A DNA stretch of 64,000 bases. It comes from Cohnella sp. WQ 127256. GTDB lineage: Bacteria; Bacillota; Bacilli; Paenibacillales; Paenibacillaceae. Below are positions 37,530 through 45,456 of this stretch, piece after piece. Location of the stretch: NCBI RefSeq assembly GCF_024519285.1, contig NZ_JAMZCY010000001.1, positions 682,001-746,000 of the forward strand. The letters are read 5' to 3'. Numbering within the stretch: the stretch's first letter is position 1; the number at the start of each line of letters is the position of its first letter. Position numbers and translations under genes: made by a program. The notes under the pieces are model-generated. The model was given only the letters and a program-made list of their open reading frames with translations. It ran no database searches and was not told where the DNA came from.

Positions 37530-37572
37530 AAAGCTACCGTTTCTAGGTTACTCTAGGAAAGGTAGCTTTTTT
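37530..37572 (+). terminator. Terminator after mntR
   Basis: Stem AAAGCTACC/GGTAGCTTT (37530-37538, 37561-37569) extended by TTTCTAG/CTAGGAAA inside, followed by TTTT. Confidence 0.88.
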
Positions 37573-37628
37573 ATAGCTATGGGACTGGGTAGGGGAATAT
37601 CGTCAAAGTTTGTTTCGCAATAATGATA

Positions 37629-37676
37629 TAAAAAAAAGCTACCATGGCAGGGGATAAGTTCCTGACAGTGGAAGCT
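37629..37676 (-). terminator. Terminator of the yqhQ-yqhP unit
   Basis: An imperfect stem (37637-37651 with 37661-37676) with eight T at its 3' side on the minus strand (A run 37630-37637) and a T run on the plus strand. Confidence 0.7.
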
Positions 37677-37688
37677 GTTTTTTTTAAG

Positions 37689-38000
37689 TTAATGGTACCG
37701 TGGAGGTTCGTCGTCCTTGTTCTTCCGACCTTCAATAACAGTGAAAGGGGAAGAACGTCGTCTCTCCGATTTAGTACTCGTGCGATGAATATCTGGGCGT
37801 GCACCCCGTCCTGGAGAGCGGCCACGGTGCGAAGGGTTTCTCCATCTTGCCGGTGGGAACTTATACAGCAAGAATACGATGGTGACAAGCACTAAAGGGA
37901 TTAGCCAAGATTGGGTAGAGCCTCGCGACAAAGAAGTAACCAATCCGATAGCCATGAAGACGAGAACGACGGCAAACCAAGGCTGGATTCGGTTTCTCAT
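37689..38000 (-). CDS. Small membrane protein with basic tail (yqhP position)
   Basis: 103 residues: two hydrophobic segments (WFAVVLVFMAIGLVTSL and WLIPLVLVTIVFLLYKF), then about 55 residues rich in Arg, Ser, Pro and Gly (RGRSPGRGARPDIHR) that should lie in the cytoplasm. I chose ATG 38000 with GGGAGGAGG 6 nt before it. It follows yqhQ by 37 nt on the same strand. Position corresponds to yqhO/yqhP in B. subtilis, but I cannot confirm homology. Function unknown; the basic tail could bind nucleic acid or phospholipid. Confidence 0.65.
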   Translation of the reverse strand: MRNRIQPWFAVVLVFMAIGLVTSLSRGSTQSWLIPLVLVTIVFLLYKFPPARWRNPSHRGRSPGRGARPDIHRTSTKSERRRSSPFTVIEGRKNKDDEPPRYH

Positions 38001-38037
38001 GCTTTTCCTCCTCCCATAAGACAAAATCGTTCAAGTG

Positions 38038-38997
38038 TTACGCTTGCTTAGACAGAACGACAGAAGGAATGATTTGCTGATCCAATTCTCTCATCCGATT
38101 GAATGAAGCGATGGATACTGCAACTTGATCATCATTCGGTTCTTTAGTCGTTAAGAGCTGAAGCCACAATCCAGGAACTCCCAACCACTTTAATACCGGA
38201 ATATCTCTTAGAGCATTTGTCCATTTCAGCACTTCGAAGGATACTCCGAGAACGACTGGTAATAGAACGATCCGCTGAATGATTCTTTCCACCATATTAT
38301 CCCATGTGAAGAATGAATAGATGATTACACCAACCAACACGGTGAAAATGATGAAGCTGCTTCCGCATCTGTAGTGAAGTCGGCTATGCTTCTGTACTTC
38401 GGCGACAGTTAGCTCGGAGCCTGCTTCGAAAGCGCTAATGACTTTATGCTCTGCGCCATGGTATTGAAATAGCCTCTTGATCAATGGGGTTTGGGATATG
38501 AAGTAAAGATAGCAGAGCAGGAATACGATCTTGATAGCACCTTCCAGCAGGTTGTGCATTATCTTATTCTCAAAGGCTTGACCAAAGATCAAACCTTCCA
38601 CAAATGCGGGAACCAATGTGAAAATAAGTTTTCCGACAACAAAGGATAGTATACCCACAAGGGCGACACCTAAAATCATAGTGAGATTCCAGCGTTCTTT
38701 CTGCTTAGGCTTAGCGGCCACTTCTTCAGGGGTTGTTTCGTCCTCCGCATAAGCTTCGGCAGAGTAAGTCAAATGCTGTGAGCCTTTTGCTGCAGACTCG
38801 ACGATTCCGATGATCCCCCGTATAAAAGGGATTTTCTTAACTGCAGCTAGGAAAGGCTGCGGCTTCCTAGGTACTTCAAGGAAAGTGATTTGCTGATCTT
38901 TACGACGAACCGCGGTTACATGAACGTGCTTACCCGCGAACATAACTCCTTCTATTACAGCTTGTCCGCCATAGACTGCGGTTGATTTATCGGACAT
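38038..38997 (-). CDS. yqhQ: DUF1385 membrane protein YqhQ
   Basis: 319 residues. Family blocks: GGQAVIEGVMFAGKHVHVTA at the N-terminus, FQYHGAEHKVISAFEAG and HSRLHYRCGSSFIIFTV in the middle, with four to five membrane segments. DUF1385 proteins are conserved in Firmicutes next to prfA or the efp cluster; function is not established, though the HGAEHK motif suggests metal or substrate binding. It is divergent from yqhR. Confidence 0.92.
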   Translation of the reverse strand: MSDKSTAVYGGQAVIEGVMFAGKHVHVTAVRRKDQQITFLEVPRKPQPFLAAVKKIPFIRGIIGIVESAAKGSQHLTYSAEAYAEDETTPEEVAAKPKQKERWNLTMILGVALVGILSFVVGKLIFTLVPAFVEGLIFGQAFENKIMHNLLEGAIKIVFLLCYLYFISQTPLIKRLFQYHGAEHKVISAFEAGSELTVAEVQKHSRLHYRCGSSFIIFTVLVGVIIYSFFTWDNMVERIIQRIVLLPVVLGVSFEVLKWTNALRDIPVLKWLGVPGLWLQLLTTKEPNDDQVAVSIASFNRMRELDQQIIPSVVLSKQA

Positions 38998-39180
38998 GAA
39001 TGGTCACCTGCTTTGCTTGAATCTCAGGGTGCGATTAATCTACGCCCAAGTACATCTATTTTACTAGATTGATGGAGAGAAAGCCACAAGGAATGGAAAT
39101 TGCAATGTCCTAGGATTAGAATATGTACTTCGGGAAACACTATATTCCAGTTTTACCAACTGTGGATGAGGGTGGATGAA

Positions 39181-39726
39181 ATGACATCTGAAAAGGCCGA
39201 TGAAGCGCAAAGTCGAAAAAAGGGTACAAAGCCTGGTCCTACTCAACCTATTTTATATAGCTTGAAAATTGGTTTTTTTGCAGGCTTGATATGGGGATTA
39301 ATTCGCTGGCTTGCTACAGGGTTAAATTTCACGAGTGTGACACAAGCGTTTCTGCTCGATCCCTTCGTTCCGAGAAAGCATCTGGGCGGTTTTTACTGGC
39401 AAGCTGCAGGCTTGGGAATGTTTATTATGATGTCCATGATCGCAGCATTGCTCTACATTGTGCTACTAAAGAGCCTAAGGGGTCCGTGGCCGGGTTTGTG
39501 GTTCGGAGCGCTGTGGTGGGCCATTATATACGCTTGGGTGGGTCCGATGATCGGTGCGGTTCCCCCGCTTAATCAGATCGGATGGAGCAGTATCGTCACT
39601 GACTTTTGCCTGTTTTTAATGTGGGGGCTATTTATCGGCTTCAGCATTTCTTTTGAATTTCATAATGAAGCCGAGCGGGAGCCTTCGGGTAAGTCAGCGG
39701 GCAAGTCTGCACAACCGAGTTCCTGA
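39181..39726 (+). CDS. yqhR: YqhR-family membrane protein
   Basis: 181 residues with four membrane segments (about 32-55, 76-100, 110-135, 143-165); GLIWGLIRWLATGLNFTSV and FEFHNEAE near the end fit YqhR. I chose ATG 39181 with GAGGGTGG before it; an ATG five codons upstream (39166) is possible. It is the first plus-strand gene of the yqhR-aroQ-yqhT-efp series, as in B. subtilis. Function unknown. Confidence 0.85.
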   Translation: MTSEKADEAQSRKKGTKPGPTQPILYSLKIGFFAGLIWGLIRWLATGLNFTSVTQAFLLDPFVPRKHLGGFYWQAAGLGMFIMMSMIAALLYIVLLKSLRGPWPGLWFGALWWAIIYAWVGPMIGAVPPLNQIGWSSIVTDFCLFLMWGLFIGFSISFEFHNEAEREPSGKSAGKSAQPSS

Positions 39727-39877
39727 GAGCGCTCGACCTTCACTTTCTGTTCCAACATCTTGTTCAACCGTTTTCTTGAGGGATCTGAATATGATACAAT
39801 GTCTGATGAACTTTACTCGTTATTGGCGCAACTGGCCTTAAAGAATTATGGCTATAAGCGGGAGGAGAGAATCAGAC

Positions 39878-40315
39878 ATGCTTAGTATCTTGGTGATTAA
39901 CGGACCAAACCTGAATATGTTAGGGGTTCGTGAGCCAGGCATCTATGGCGCAGTGACTTTAGCAGAAATCGAAACAAGGCTAATCGATCTGGGGAAAACG
40001 CTAGGTGCTGAATTACATTTCTTTCAATCCAATCATGAAGGTTTATTGTTAGATGAAATCCATGCCGCTTATAACAAGCATGATGGAATCATTATTAATC
40101 CCGGGGCATTAACGCATACGAGTTACGCTTTGCGGGATGGGTTGGCTGCTGTTGGGCTTCCTGCTGTTGAGGTTCATCTTTCTAATATTCATAAACGAGA
40201 AGAATTTCGCCATACTTCGGTAACGGCAGCAGTAATGCTTGGTCAGATCGCCGGATTCGGTCCTGTAAGCTACGAACTAGGTTTGCAGGCCTTATGTCGC
40301 CACATCCAGAATTAA
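39878..40315 (+). CDS. aroQ: Type II 3-dehydroquinate dehydratase
   Basis: 145 residues, the normal size. It converts 3-dehydroquinate to 3-dehydroshikimate. Motifs: [19 protein letters not shown] (catalytic Tyr in PGIYG), [29 protein letters not shown], and [17 protein letters not shown] with the catalytic His. Start ATG 39878 with GGGAGGAG upstream. An extended -10 (TGATACAAT, 39792-39800) lies about 80 nt before it. Confidence 0.95.
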   Translation: MLSILVINGPNLNMLGVREPGIYGAVTLAEIETRLIDLGKTLGAELHFFQSNHEGLLLDEIHAAYNKHDGIIINPGALTHTSYALRDGLAAVGLPAVEVHLSNIHKREEFRHTSVTAAVMLGQIAGFGPVSYELGLQALCRHIQN

Positions 40316-40377
40316 TCCCCAGTTGCTAGCCTTAGCGGACAGAGGAGATCATCTCATTCGAAAGCGGGGAATTTATT

Positions 40378-41451
40378 ATGCCGAATAATCGTGTCGCACT
40401 GTTACGTGAGTTAATTGCTAAATCTGCAGGGAGTGCGCTACTCGTAACTCATCCTATTAATCGCCGTTACCTGACTGGGTTTACAGGATCATCTGGTGTT
40501 GTTCTCATTTCAGCGGATCATGCTGCTTTACTTACGGATTTCCGCTACAAGGAGCAGGCTCCTCAGCAGGCGGTAGGCTTTCAAATCGTCGAGCACGGTG
40601 CAGATGTGAATATCACGATTGCCGAGCTATTAAGCGAGTGGAAAGTTGAAACGCTGTTAATTGAGGACCAGGATGTTACCTTTGCAACTTACAAAAAGAT
40701 AGAGCAAGCTCTAAATCCTATAAAGCTGCTACCATCGGAAGGTATCGTGGAGAAGCTGAGGATGGTTAAAGACGATAGTGAGATCGCTATTATGCAGGAG
40801 GCTGCGGATTTAGCGGATCGAACCTTCGAACATATATTAGGTTTCATTAAGCCTGGTGTGAGTGAGAAATCCATTGCCTTAGAGATGGAAGTGTTTATGC
40901 GCTCCCAAGGAGCTACGAGCTCTTCATTCGATACCATCGTAGCATCTGGCGAACGTTCAGCATTGCCGCACGGTGTGGCGAGTGATCGGATCATTGGACG
41001 GGATGAGTTTGTTAAGCTCGATTTTGGAGCGTATTATAACGGCTACTGCTCAGACATAACCCGTACAGTCGTCGTAGGTAAACCAAGCGATAAACATCGC
41101 GAAATTTATGAAATCGTCAGGGAAGCTCAGCAATATGCCCTCGACCATTTAACCCCAGGAATGACAGGTAAAGAAGGGGATGCCTTGACGAGGGATATCA
41201 TCATAAAGTATGGTTATGGTGAATATTTCGGCCATGGGACGGGACACGGACTCGGAATGGAAATTCATGAGGCGCCTCGGCTGTCTTTAACTGGCGGCAT
41301 CGTACTAACCCCCGGTATGACGGTAACGGTCGAGCCTGGCATCTATCTCCCCGGCTTTGGTGGAGTGCGGATCGAGGACGATATCGTTATTACTGACAAG
41401 GGTATTCGAGTATTAACTAGCTCACCCAAGCAGTTAATCGTATTGGACTAA
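40378..41451 (+). CDS. Xaa-Pro aminopeptidase/dipeptidase, M24B (YqhT)
   Basis: 357 residues. An N-terminal creatinase-like domain precedes a pita-bread metallopeptidase with all five metal ligands: KLDFGAYYNGYCSDITRT (two Asp), GHGTGHGLGMEIHE (His), VTVEPGIYLPGFGG (Glu) and VRIEDDIV (Glu). It removes or cleaves next to proline in small peptides, in the cytoplasm. Position between aroQ and efp equals yqhT. No strong SD is visible within 10 nt of the ATG (AAAGCGGGG is the nearest). Confidence 0.94.
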   Translation: MPNNRVALLRELIAKSAGSALLVTHPINRRYLTGFTGSSGVVLISADHAALLTDFRYKEQAPQQAVGFQIVEHGADVNITIAELLSEWKVETLLIEDQDVTFATYKKIEQALNPIKLLPSEGIVEKLRMVKDDSEIAIMQEAADLADRTFEHILGFIKPGVSEKSIALEMEVFMRSQGATSSSFDTIVASGERSALPHGVASDRIIGRDEFVKLDFGAYYNGYCSDITRTVVVGKPSDKHREIYEIVREAQQYALDHLTPGMTGKEGDALTRDIIIKYGYGEYFGHGTGHGLGMEIHEAPRLSLTGGIVLTPGMTVTVEPGIYLPGFGGVRIEDDIVITDKGIRVLTSSPKQLIVLD

Positions 41452-41486
41452 TTATGGAGCAATGTCTCTACAGGAGGAATTATTGA

Positions 41487-42044
41487 GTGATTTCTGTAAA
41501 CGAATTTAAGACAGGATTGACAATTGAAATGGAAGGCGGTCTTTATTCCGTACTTGACTTCCAGCATGTTAAACCAGGTAAAGGTGCTGCATTCGTACGT
41601 TCAAAGCTGAAAAATCTTCGTAACGGTAACGTTGTCGAGAAAACTTTCCGTGCAGGCGAGAACGTAATCCGCGCACATGTTGAGAACCGTGCGGTTCAAT
41701 ACCTCTACAACTCTGTAAATGAATATACGTTTATGGATAACGAAACGTATGATCAATTCGAATTGAACAAGAAGCAGTTGGAGTGGGAAGTTAACTTCCT
41801 CATTGAGAACATGACGGTTAACATCTCCAGCTACCAAGGAGATATTATCGGTATTTCTCTTCCGAACAGCGTTGACTTGAAAGTTGTCGAAGCAGAGCCA
41901 GGGATTAAGGGAAGCACAGCGACAGGAGCGACGAAATCCGCTAAGCTTGAGACTGGCTATTCTGTTCAAGTGCCGCTATTCATCAACGAAGGCGATGTCT
42001 TGACAATCGATACACGTGAAGGAAAATATGTCTCTCGCGCATAG
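41487..42044 (+). CDS. efp: Elongation factor P
   Basis: 185 residues. N-terminal KOW-like domain with the tip loop [15 protein letters not shown] carrying the conserved Lys at about 32, which may be modified. It rescues ribosomes stalled at polyproline. C-terminal OB domains end GEYV-like (GKYVSRA). Start GTG 41487 with AGGAGGAA upstream; the N-terminus [14 protein letters not shown] is canonical. A terminator follows directly. Confidence 0.96.
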   Translation: MISVNEFKTGLTIEMEGGLYSVLDFQHVKPGKGAAFVRSKLKNLRNGNVVEKTFRAGENVIRAHVENRAVQYLYNSVNEYTFMDNETYDQFELNKKQLEWEVNFLIENMTVNISSYQGDIIGISLPNSVDLKVVEAEPGIKGSTATGATKSAKLETGYSVQVPLFINEGDVLTIDTREGKYVSRA

Positions 42045-42057
42045 GAGATTCAGCTAT

Positions 42058-42104
42058 AAATCCTTGTTTTTCGCGAAATATTGCGAAAACAAGGATTTTT
42101 TTTG
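42058..42104 (+). terminator. Terminator after efp
   Basis: A long stem AAATCCTTGTTTT...AAACAAGGATTT closed by TCGC/GCGA, followed by eight T. Confidence 0.9.
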
Positions 42105-42124
42105 TTTTTGGGCCAATATACTTA

Positions 42125-42133
42125 TGCTATAAT
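42125..42133 (+). promoter_or_regulatory. Extended -10 promoter of lysC
   Basis: TGCTATAAT: consensus -10 with the TGn extension; only a weak -35. The leader is about 35 nt, too short for a lysine riboswitch. Confidence 0.55.
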
Positions 42134-42174
42134 ATACTGCTGTATGCAGAAGTTCTCTTGGGGAGTGACTACCG

Positions 42175-43428
42175 GTGTCTTTGATAGTAATGAAATTCGG
42201 CGGAAGTTCCGTCGGCACGACAGAGCGAATGGGTCGAGTAGCGCAGCGTATTATCGATAAGAAGCTGCAAGGTGACCGCGTCGTCGTCGTTGTGTCGGCG
42301 ATGGGAGATACAACGGATGATCTGATTGACAAAGCAAATGAGATAAATGATAATCCGCCTTCCCGCGAAATGGATATGCTACTGACAACAGGCGAGCAAA
42401 TATCTGTTGCTTTATTGTCAATGGCAATTCATAAGCTTGGACATGAAGCTAGGTCTTATACGGGGTGGCAAGCAGGCATCGTGACCGAGGATGTTCATGC
42501 GAAGGCCAAAATCAGTGATATTAATCCTGAGCGACTATTCGCATCCTTGGATCAGGGTAACATTGTCATTGTTGCCGGATTCCAAGGCATGACGGAGAGC
42601 GGAGAGATTACGACACTTGGCCGTGGTGGCTCCGATACAACTGCAGTTGCGCTAGCTGCCGCTCTTAAAGCAGATGTTTGCGAAATTTATACGGATGTAG
42701 ATGGGATCTATTCCACGGATCCACGAGTCGTGAAATGCGCCAAAAAACTAGATGAAATTTCATACGATGAAATGTTGGAGCTAGCTCACTTAGGAGCTGC
42801 GGTGCTTCATCCGCGAGCAGTTGAGTATGCTAAGCACAACAAGGTGAATCTCGTTGTACGTTCGAGCTTTACGCAAAATGAAGGCACGTTGGTGAGGGAG
42901 GCCGCGGAAATGGAACAAGGCGTAGTCGTAAGAGGAATAGCTTCGGATAAAAATGTAGCCCGCATCAGCGTGCTTGGTGTTGAGGATCAACCAGGGGTAC
43001 TCGCGAAAATATTTGGTGCTCTAGCAAGTCATGGAATCGATGTTGATATTATTATTCAAAGTGGAGTTGCAGAAGGTAAAGCGGACTTCTCATTCACGGT
43101 TGGATTAGCTGATCGTCAACGGGCAATTGATGTTTTATCGAGTATTAAAGCTGAAGTGCCTTACCGTGAAGCGACATATGAGGAAGGCTTGGTAAAGGTG
43201 TCCATCGTAGGTGCTGGAATGGTGTCTAATCCAGGAGTCGCAGCGAAAATGTTCGAAGCCATTTCGAGCGTGGGCGTAAGCATCAAGATGGTTAGCACTT
43301 CGGAAATTAGAATATCCTGTGTGATTGCCGCTGAACTTGTTCAAGAGGTTGTTCGGGCACTTCATACGGCTTATGAGTTGGATACAGCAGAAACCGTATT
43401 TGTTGGCGGTCCACAGGATCGTCGCTAA
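42175..43428 (+). CDS. lysC: Aspartate kinase (LysC type)
   Basis: 417 residues. It phosphorylates aspartate, opening the pathway to lysine, diaminopimelate, methionine and threonine. KFGGSSVGT, the TTGEQISVALLSMA block, and GRGGSDTTAVALAAAL then YTDVDGIYSTDPR are active-site stretches. Two C-terminal ACT domains (from about 265, VRGIASDKNVARISV; then VSIVGAGMVSNPGVAAKMF) bind regulators. Overall it resembles B. subtilis LysC. Start GTG 42175 with GGGGAGTGA upstream. It is inserted between efp and yqhV relative to B. subtilis; diaminopimelate and dipicolinate for spores depend on this pathway. Confidence 0.94.
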   Translation: MSLIVMKFGGSSVGTTERMGRVAQRIIDKKLQGDRVVVVVSAMGDTTDDLIDKANEINDNPPSREMDMLLTTGEQISVALLSMAIHKLGHEARSYTGWQAGIVTEDVHAKAKISDINPERLFASLDQGNIVIVAGFQGMTESGEITTLGRGGSDTTAVALAAALKADVCEIYTDVDGIYSTDPRVVKCAKKLDEISYDEMLELAHLGAAVLHPRAVEYAKHNKVNLVVRSSFTQNEGTLVREAAEMEQGVVVRGIASDKNVARISVLGVEDQPGVLAKIFGALASHGIDVDIIIQSGVAEGKADFSFTVGLADRQRAIDVLSSIKAEVPYREATYEEGLVKVSIVGAGMVSNPGVAAKMFEAISSVGVSIKMVSTSEIRISCVIAAELVQEVVRALHTAYELDTAETVFVGGPQDRR

Positions 43429-43457
43429 TTTTTTGTCGTATAAGGAATAAATGAGAG

Positions 43458-43497
43458 CTGCCTTTTGAAAGTCTTATGACTTCCAAGGGCGGTTTTT
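43458..43497. terminator. Terminator between lysC and the DUF441 gene
   Basis: A stem of GCCTTTTGAAAGTC with GACTTCCAAGGGC containing G-U pairs and a mismatch, a TTAT loop and then five T. Confidence 0.65.
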
Positions 43498-43954
43498 ATT
43501 TGCCTATAAAGAGCTGAACGACTTTAATAATAACCGCGGTTAGACCGGCTGCCATAAGAGGTCCGACAGGAATTCCTCTTAGTAAAATCACTCCGACAAT
43601 TGAGCCGATTACAATTCCGACGATTAGCTGGGGATCCATTTTAAGTGTTTCTAATCCTCGACTGTTCAGATAAGCACCAATTGCCCCTCCGGCTAGCGCG
43701 ACCCAGCCAACCCAACCAGAGAAGGCAATTATAATATCTTTAGGTTGTATTCGCCCAGAGGCAAAAGGAACGAGTACGGCTAAAGTTAAGAACAGCAATC
43801 CTAACTCGATGCCTCTACGTTCTATGGACGGAAGATAGCGTTCTAGATGGGTCAGCTTGATGATCAAGAGGATACAAGCTGCGGTAGTAATGATCGACGA
43901 TCTACCGATTAAGCCTATGATAATTAGCGTGACAAGTACCAGTTCTCCGTACAT
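43496..43954 (-). CDS. DUF441 membrane protein (YtwI-like)
   Basis: 152 residues with four or five membrane segments. [20 protein letters not shown], then [20 protein letters not shown] and [20 protein letters not shown] are the DUF441 pattern. I chose ATG 43954 with GGGGTG 10 nt before it; a TTG further upstream lies inside the hairpin at 43999-44029 and is rejected. Function unknown. It lies directly after the phosphosulfolactate synthase terminator. Confidence 0.88.
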   Translation of the reverse strand: MYGELVLVTLIIIGLIGRSSIITTAACILLIIKLTHLERYLPSIERRGIELGLLFLTLAVLVPFASGRIQPKDIIIAFSGWVGWVALAGGAIGAYLNSRGLETLKMDPQLIVGIVIGSIVGVILLRGIPVGPLMAAGLTAVIIKVVQLFIGK

Positions 43955-43998
43955 AACGGCGACACACCCCTGATTGGATAGTTGGTACACGATATGGA

Positions 43999-44029
43999 AC
44001 AAGCCCCGCGTTTAGAACGCGGGGCTTGT
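43999..44029 (-). terminator. Terminator of the phosphosulfolactate synthase gene
   Basis: A 14-bp perfect stem ACAAGCCCCGCGTT/AACGCGGGGCTTGT with a 3-nt loop. The T run on the minus strand is short. Confidence 0.7.
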
Positions 44030-44040
44030 TAAGGGATCGC

Positions 44041-44865
44041 TTAAATCATGTAGTCAAAATACGGGACTTGTTGAAGCTCGAAGGTGTCGGAGCGTAGTCC
44101 ACGCCTTATAGATTCCAATGTGATCACCTCTTGAGGTGCAATATTTCCTAGGTGAACATCCGGACCAAGCGTTTTAATTAACATTACCTGCTGATCTTTC
44201 AAAGGGGCTTCCCATAGGATTCGATTCCTATCAGAAACAGCATTAATGATTTCGGATAAATCCTCATCTCTGCAGTCTCCTTGTTCGTCGAACAAGCCAA
44301 CACCCAAGCCCGATTCCCTAGCCTCTACGGTCACTAATTCTGCACCGCAAGCCAAATCCTGCTCAACAGTTGTTGCGAAATCATATACATTGATCCGCGA
44401 ACCGAATAGCTTCTTCCCATATTCCGTAAACACCTTCAAACCTAAGCTCTTAGCGTCTTTAATCAGTTCATTCCTTAGGGAACGGCTTAAGTTAATCGTT
44501 CCATCTGACACTTCTATACCCGTAAAGCCTAGCTCGGTTACTTGTCGGAAAAATCCGGGGATTAAATCTAAACGGACCGCCGCTTCTAGCAACGTACCAC
44601 CCGGAATAACCTGGATTCTGTGTTTGTTCGCGAGTTCGATTTTGCTACGTATAACAGGGAGTGGGTACAGAGGGGAGGTGCCAAATCCAAACTTGATAAT
44701 ATCGATGTACTCCCCAGAAGTCGTTAGGATGTCAGTAAAAGAGTGTAACCCGAGTCCCTTGTCTATGACCATAGTTTGGCCAGTTGTTCGAGGTTTGGCT
44801 TGCCTACGTCCGCTAGGATCTGATAATGCCTCGGGCCAAGTGGACTTAAATGCTGTTTTTTGCAT
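44041..44865 (-). CDS. Phosphosulfolactate synthase (ComA/YitD family)
   Basis: 274 residues, TIM-barrel ComA family. It adds sulfite to phosphoenolpyruvate, giving (2R)-phospho-3-sulfolactate. Family blocks: IDKGLGLHSFTDILTTSGEY, IKFGFGTSPLYP, IQVIPGGTLLEAA, GFTGIEVSDGTINLS, TEYGKKLFGSR and VTVEARESGLGVGLFD. Sulfolactate is a known major constituent of B. subtilis spores, where YitD is the homologue. GAGGAG precedes the ATG. A sigma-K-like promoter lies at 44909-44936, which fits a sporulation role. No partner phosphatase (ComB) is nearby. Confidence 0.9.
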   Translation of the reverse strand: MQKTAFKSTWPEALSDPSGRRQAKPRTTGQTMVIDKGLGLHSFTDILTTSGEYIDIIKFGFGTSPLYPLPVIRSKIELANKHRIQVIPGGTLLEAAVRLDLIPGFFRQVTELGFTGIEVSDGTINLSRSLRNELIKDAKSLGLKVFTEYGKKLFGSRINVYDFATTVEQDLACGAELVTVEARESGLGVGLFDEQGDCRDEDLSEIINAVSDRNRILWEAPLKDQQVMLIKTLGPDVHLGNIAPQEVITLESIRRGLRSDTFELQQVPYFDYMI

Positions 44866-44908
44866 TCACAACGCTCCTCGTTCGGTTCCTAGATGGATTT
44901 TTACAAGC

Positions 44909-44936
44909 CAATATATGCATTTGCCCATAGTTAGGT
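44909..44936 (-). promoter_or_regulatory. Sigma-K-like promoter of the sulfolactate gene
   Basis: Minus strand: CACC (ending at 44934), 16 nt, CATATATTG (44917-44909). Same form as at gerP and hsp20. Predicted leader is about 36 nt. Confidence 0.5.
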
Positions 44937-45000
44937 GATGTCTAAGCGCAATGATTTAGATAAAGTTCTTCGATCAATGAGACAAGTTACAAGCATGATC

Positions 45001-45026
45001 CGCATACATATAACGCATACATATAA
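45001..45026 (+). repeat. Tandem 13-bp duplication with two sigma-E -10 boxes
   Basis: CGCATACATATAA occurs twice head to tail (45001-45013, 45014-45026). Each copy contains CATACATAT, equal to the sigma-E -10 consensus CATACAnnT. It lies about 70 nt before yqhV. Confidence 0.8.
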
Positions 45027-45093
45027 ATACGCACTCATGAGGTCGAACTAATATGTGGATGTCATTCGTACGTCGCGTTTGGGAGGTACAGGT

Positions 45094-45357
45094 ATGGATA
45101 AAGCAGCTTTTAGCATGGCGATGCTTAGGATTATGTCTGGAAGTATTGAGTTAATTGCAGCCATTATTATGCTCAGGTTAAACGATGTACAGAAAGCATT
45201 GACCGTTAACTCCATGTTAGCTTTGGTAGGCCCCTTAGTCCTTATGTCGACAACAACTATAGGCCTAGTCGGCTTAGCGGACAAGCTGTCCCCCTCAAAG
45301 TTCATTTGGATTCTCGCAGGTGTTGGTTGTCTATTAATAGGCATCCTGAGAAAGTAA
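45094..45357 (+). CDS. yqhV: YqhV/DUF2619 small membrane protein
   Basis: 87 residues with three hydrophobic segments; MLRIMSGSIELIAAIIML, NDVQKALTVNSMLALVGPLV and FIWILAGVGCLLIGILRK fit the YqhV family. I chose ATG 45094 with GGGAGGT 7 nt upstream. It lies before spoIIIAA, as in B. subtilis. Two tandem sigma-E -10 boxes upstream suggest mother-cell expression. Function unknown. Confidence 0.82.
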   Translation: MDKAAFSMAMLRIMSGSIELIAAIIMLRLNDVQKALTVNSMLALVGPLVLMSTTTIGLVGLADKLSPSKFIWILAGVGCLLIGILRK

Positions 45358-45384
45358 TGCTTGTTCATTCCGTTCGGCCAAGCA

Positions 45385-45414
45385 GGCATATTCTGGTGGT
45401 CCGAGCATACATAT
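45385..45414 (+). promoter_or_regulatory. Sigma-E promoter of the spoIIIA operon
   Basis: GGCATATT (45385-45392), 13 nt, CATACATAT (45406-45414), both near-perfect for sigma-E. The spoIIIA operon is sigma-E-controlled in B. subtilis. Start is predicted near 45421. Confidence 0.78.
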
Positions 45415-45456
45415 GAAACAGCATAGGACAACTTCCGACGGAAAGGGGGGACCTAG

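Noticed and set aside
42105-42174. Lysine riboswitch before lysC
   Set aside because: The leader is only about 35-40 nt between the -10 box and the start; the hairpin upstream is the efp terminator.
43955-44002. Longer N-terminus of the DUF441 protein from TTG 44002
   Set aside because: That codon lies within a 14-bp terminator hairpin and lacks a Shine-Dalgarno; ATG 43954 has one.
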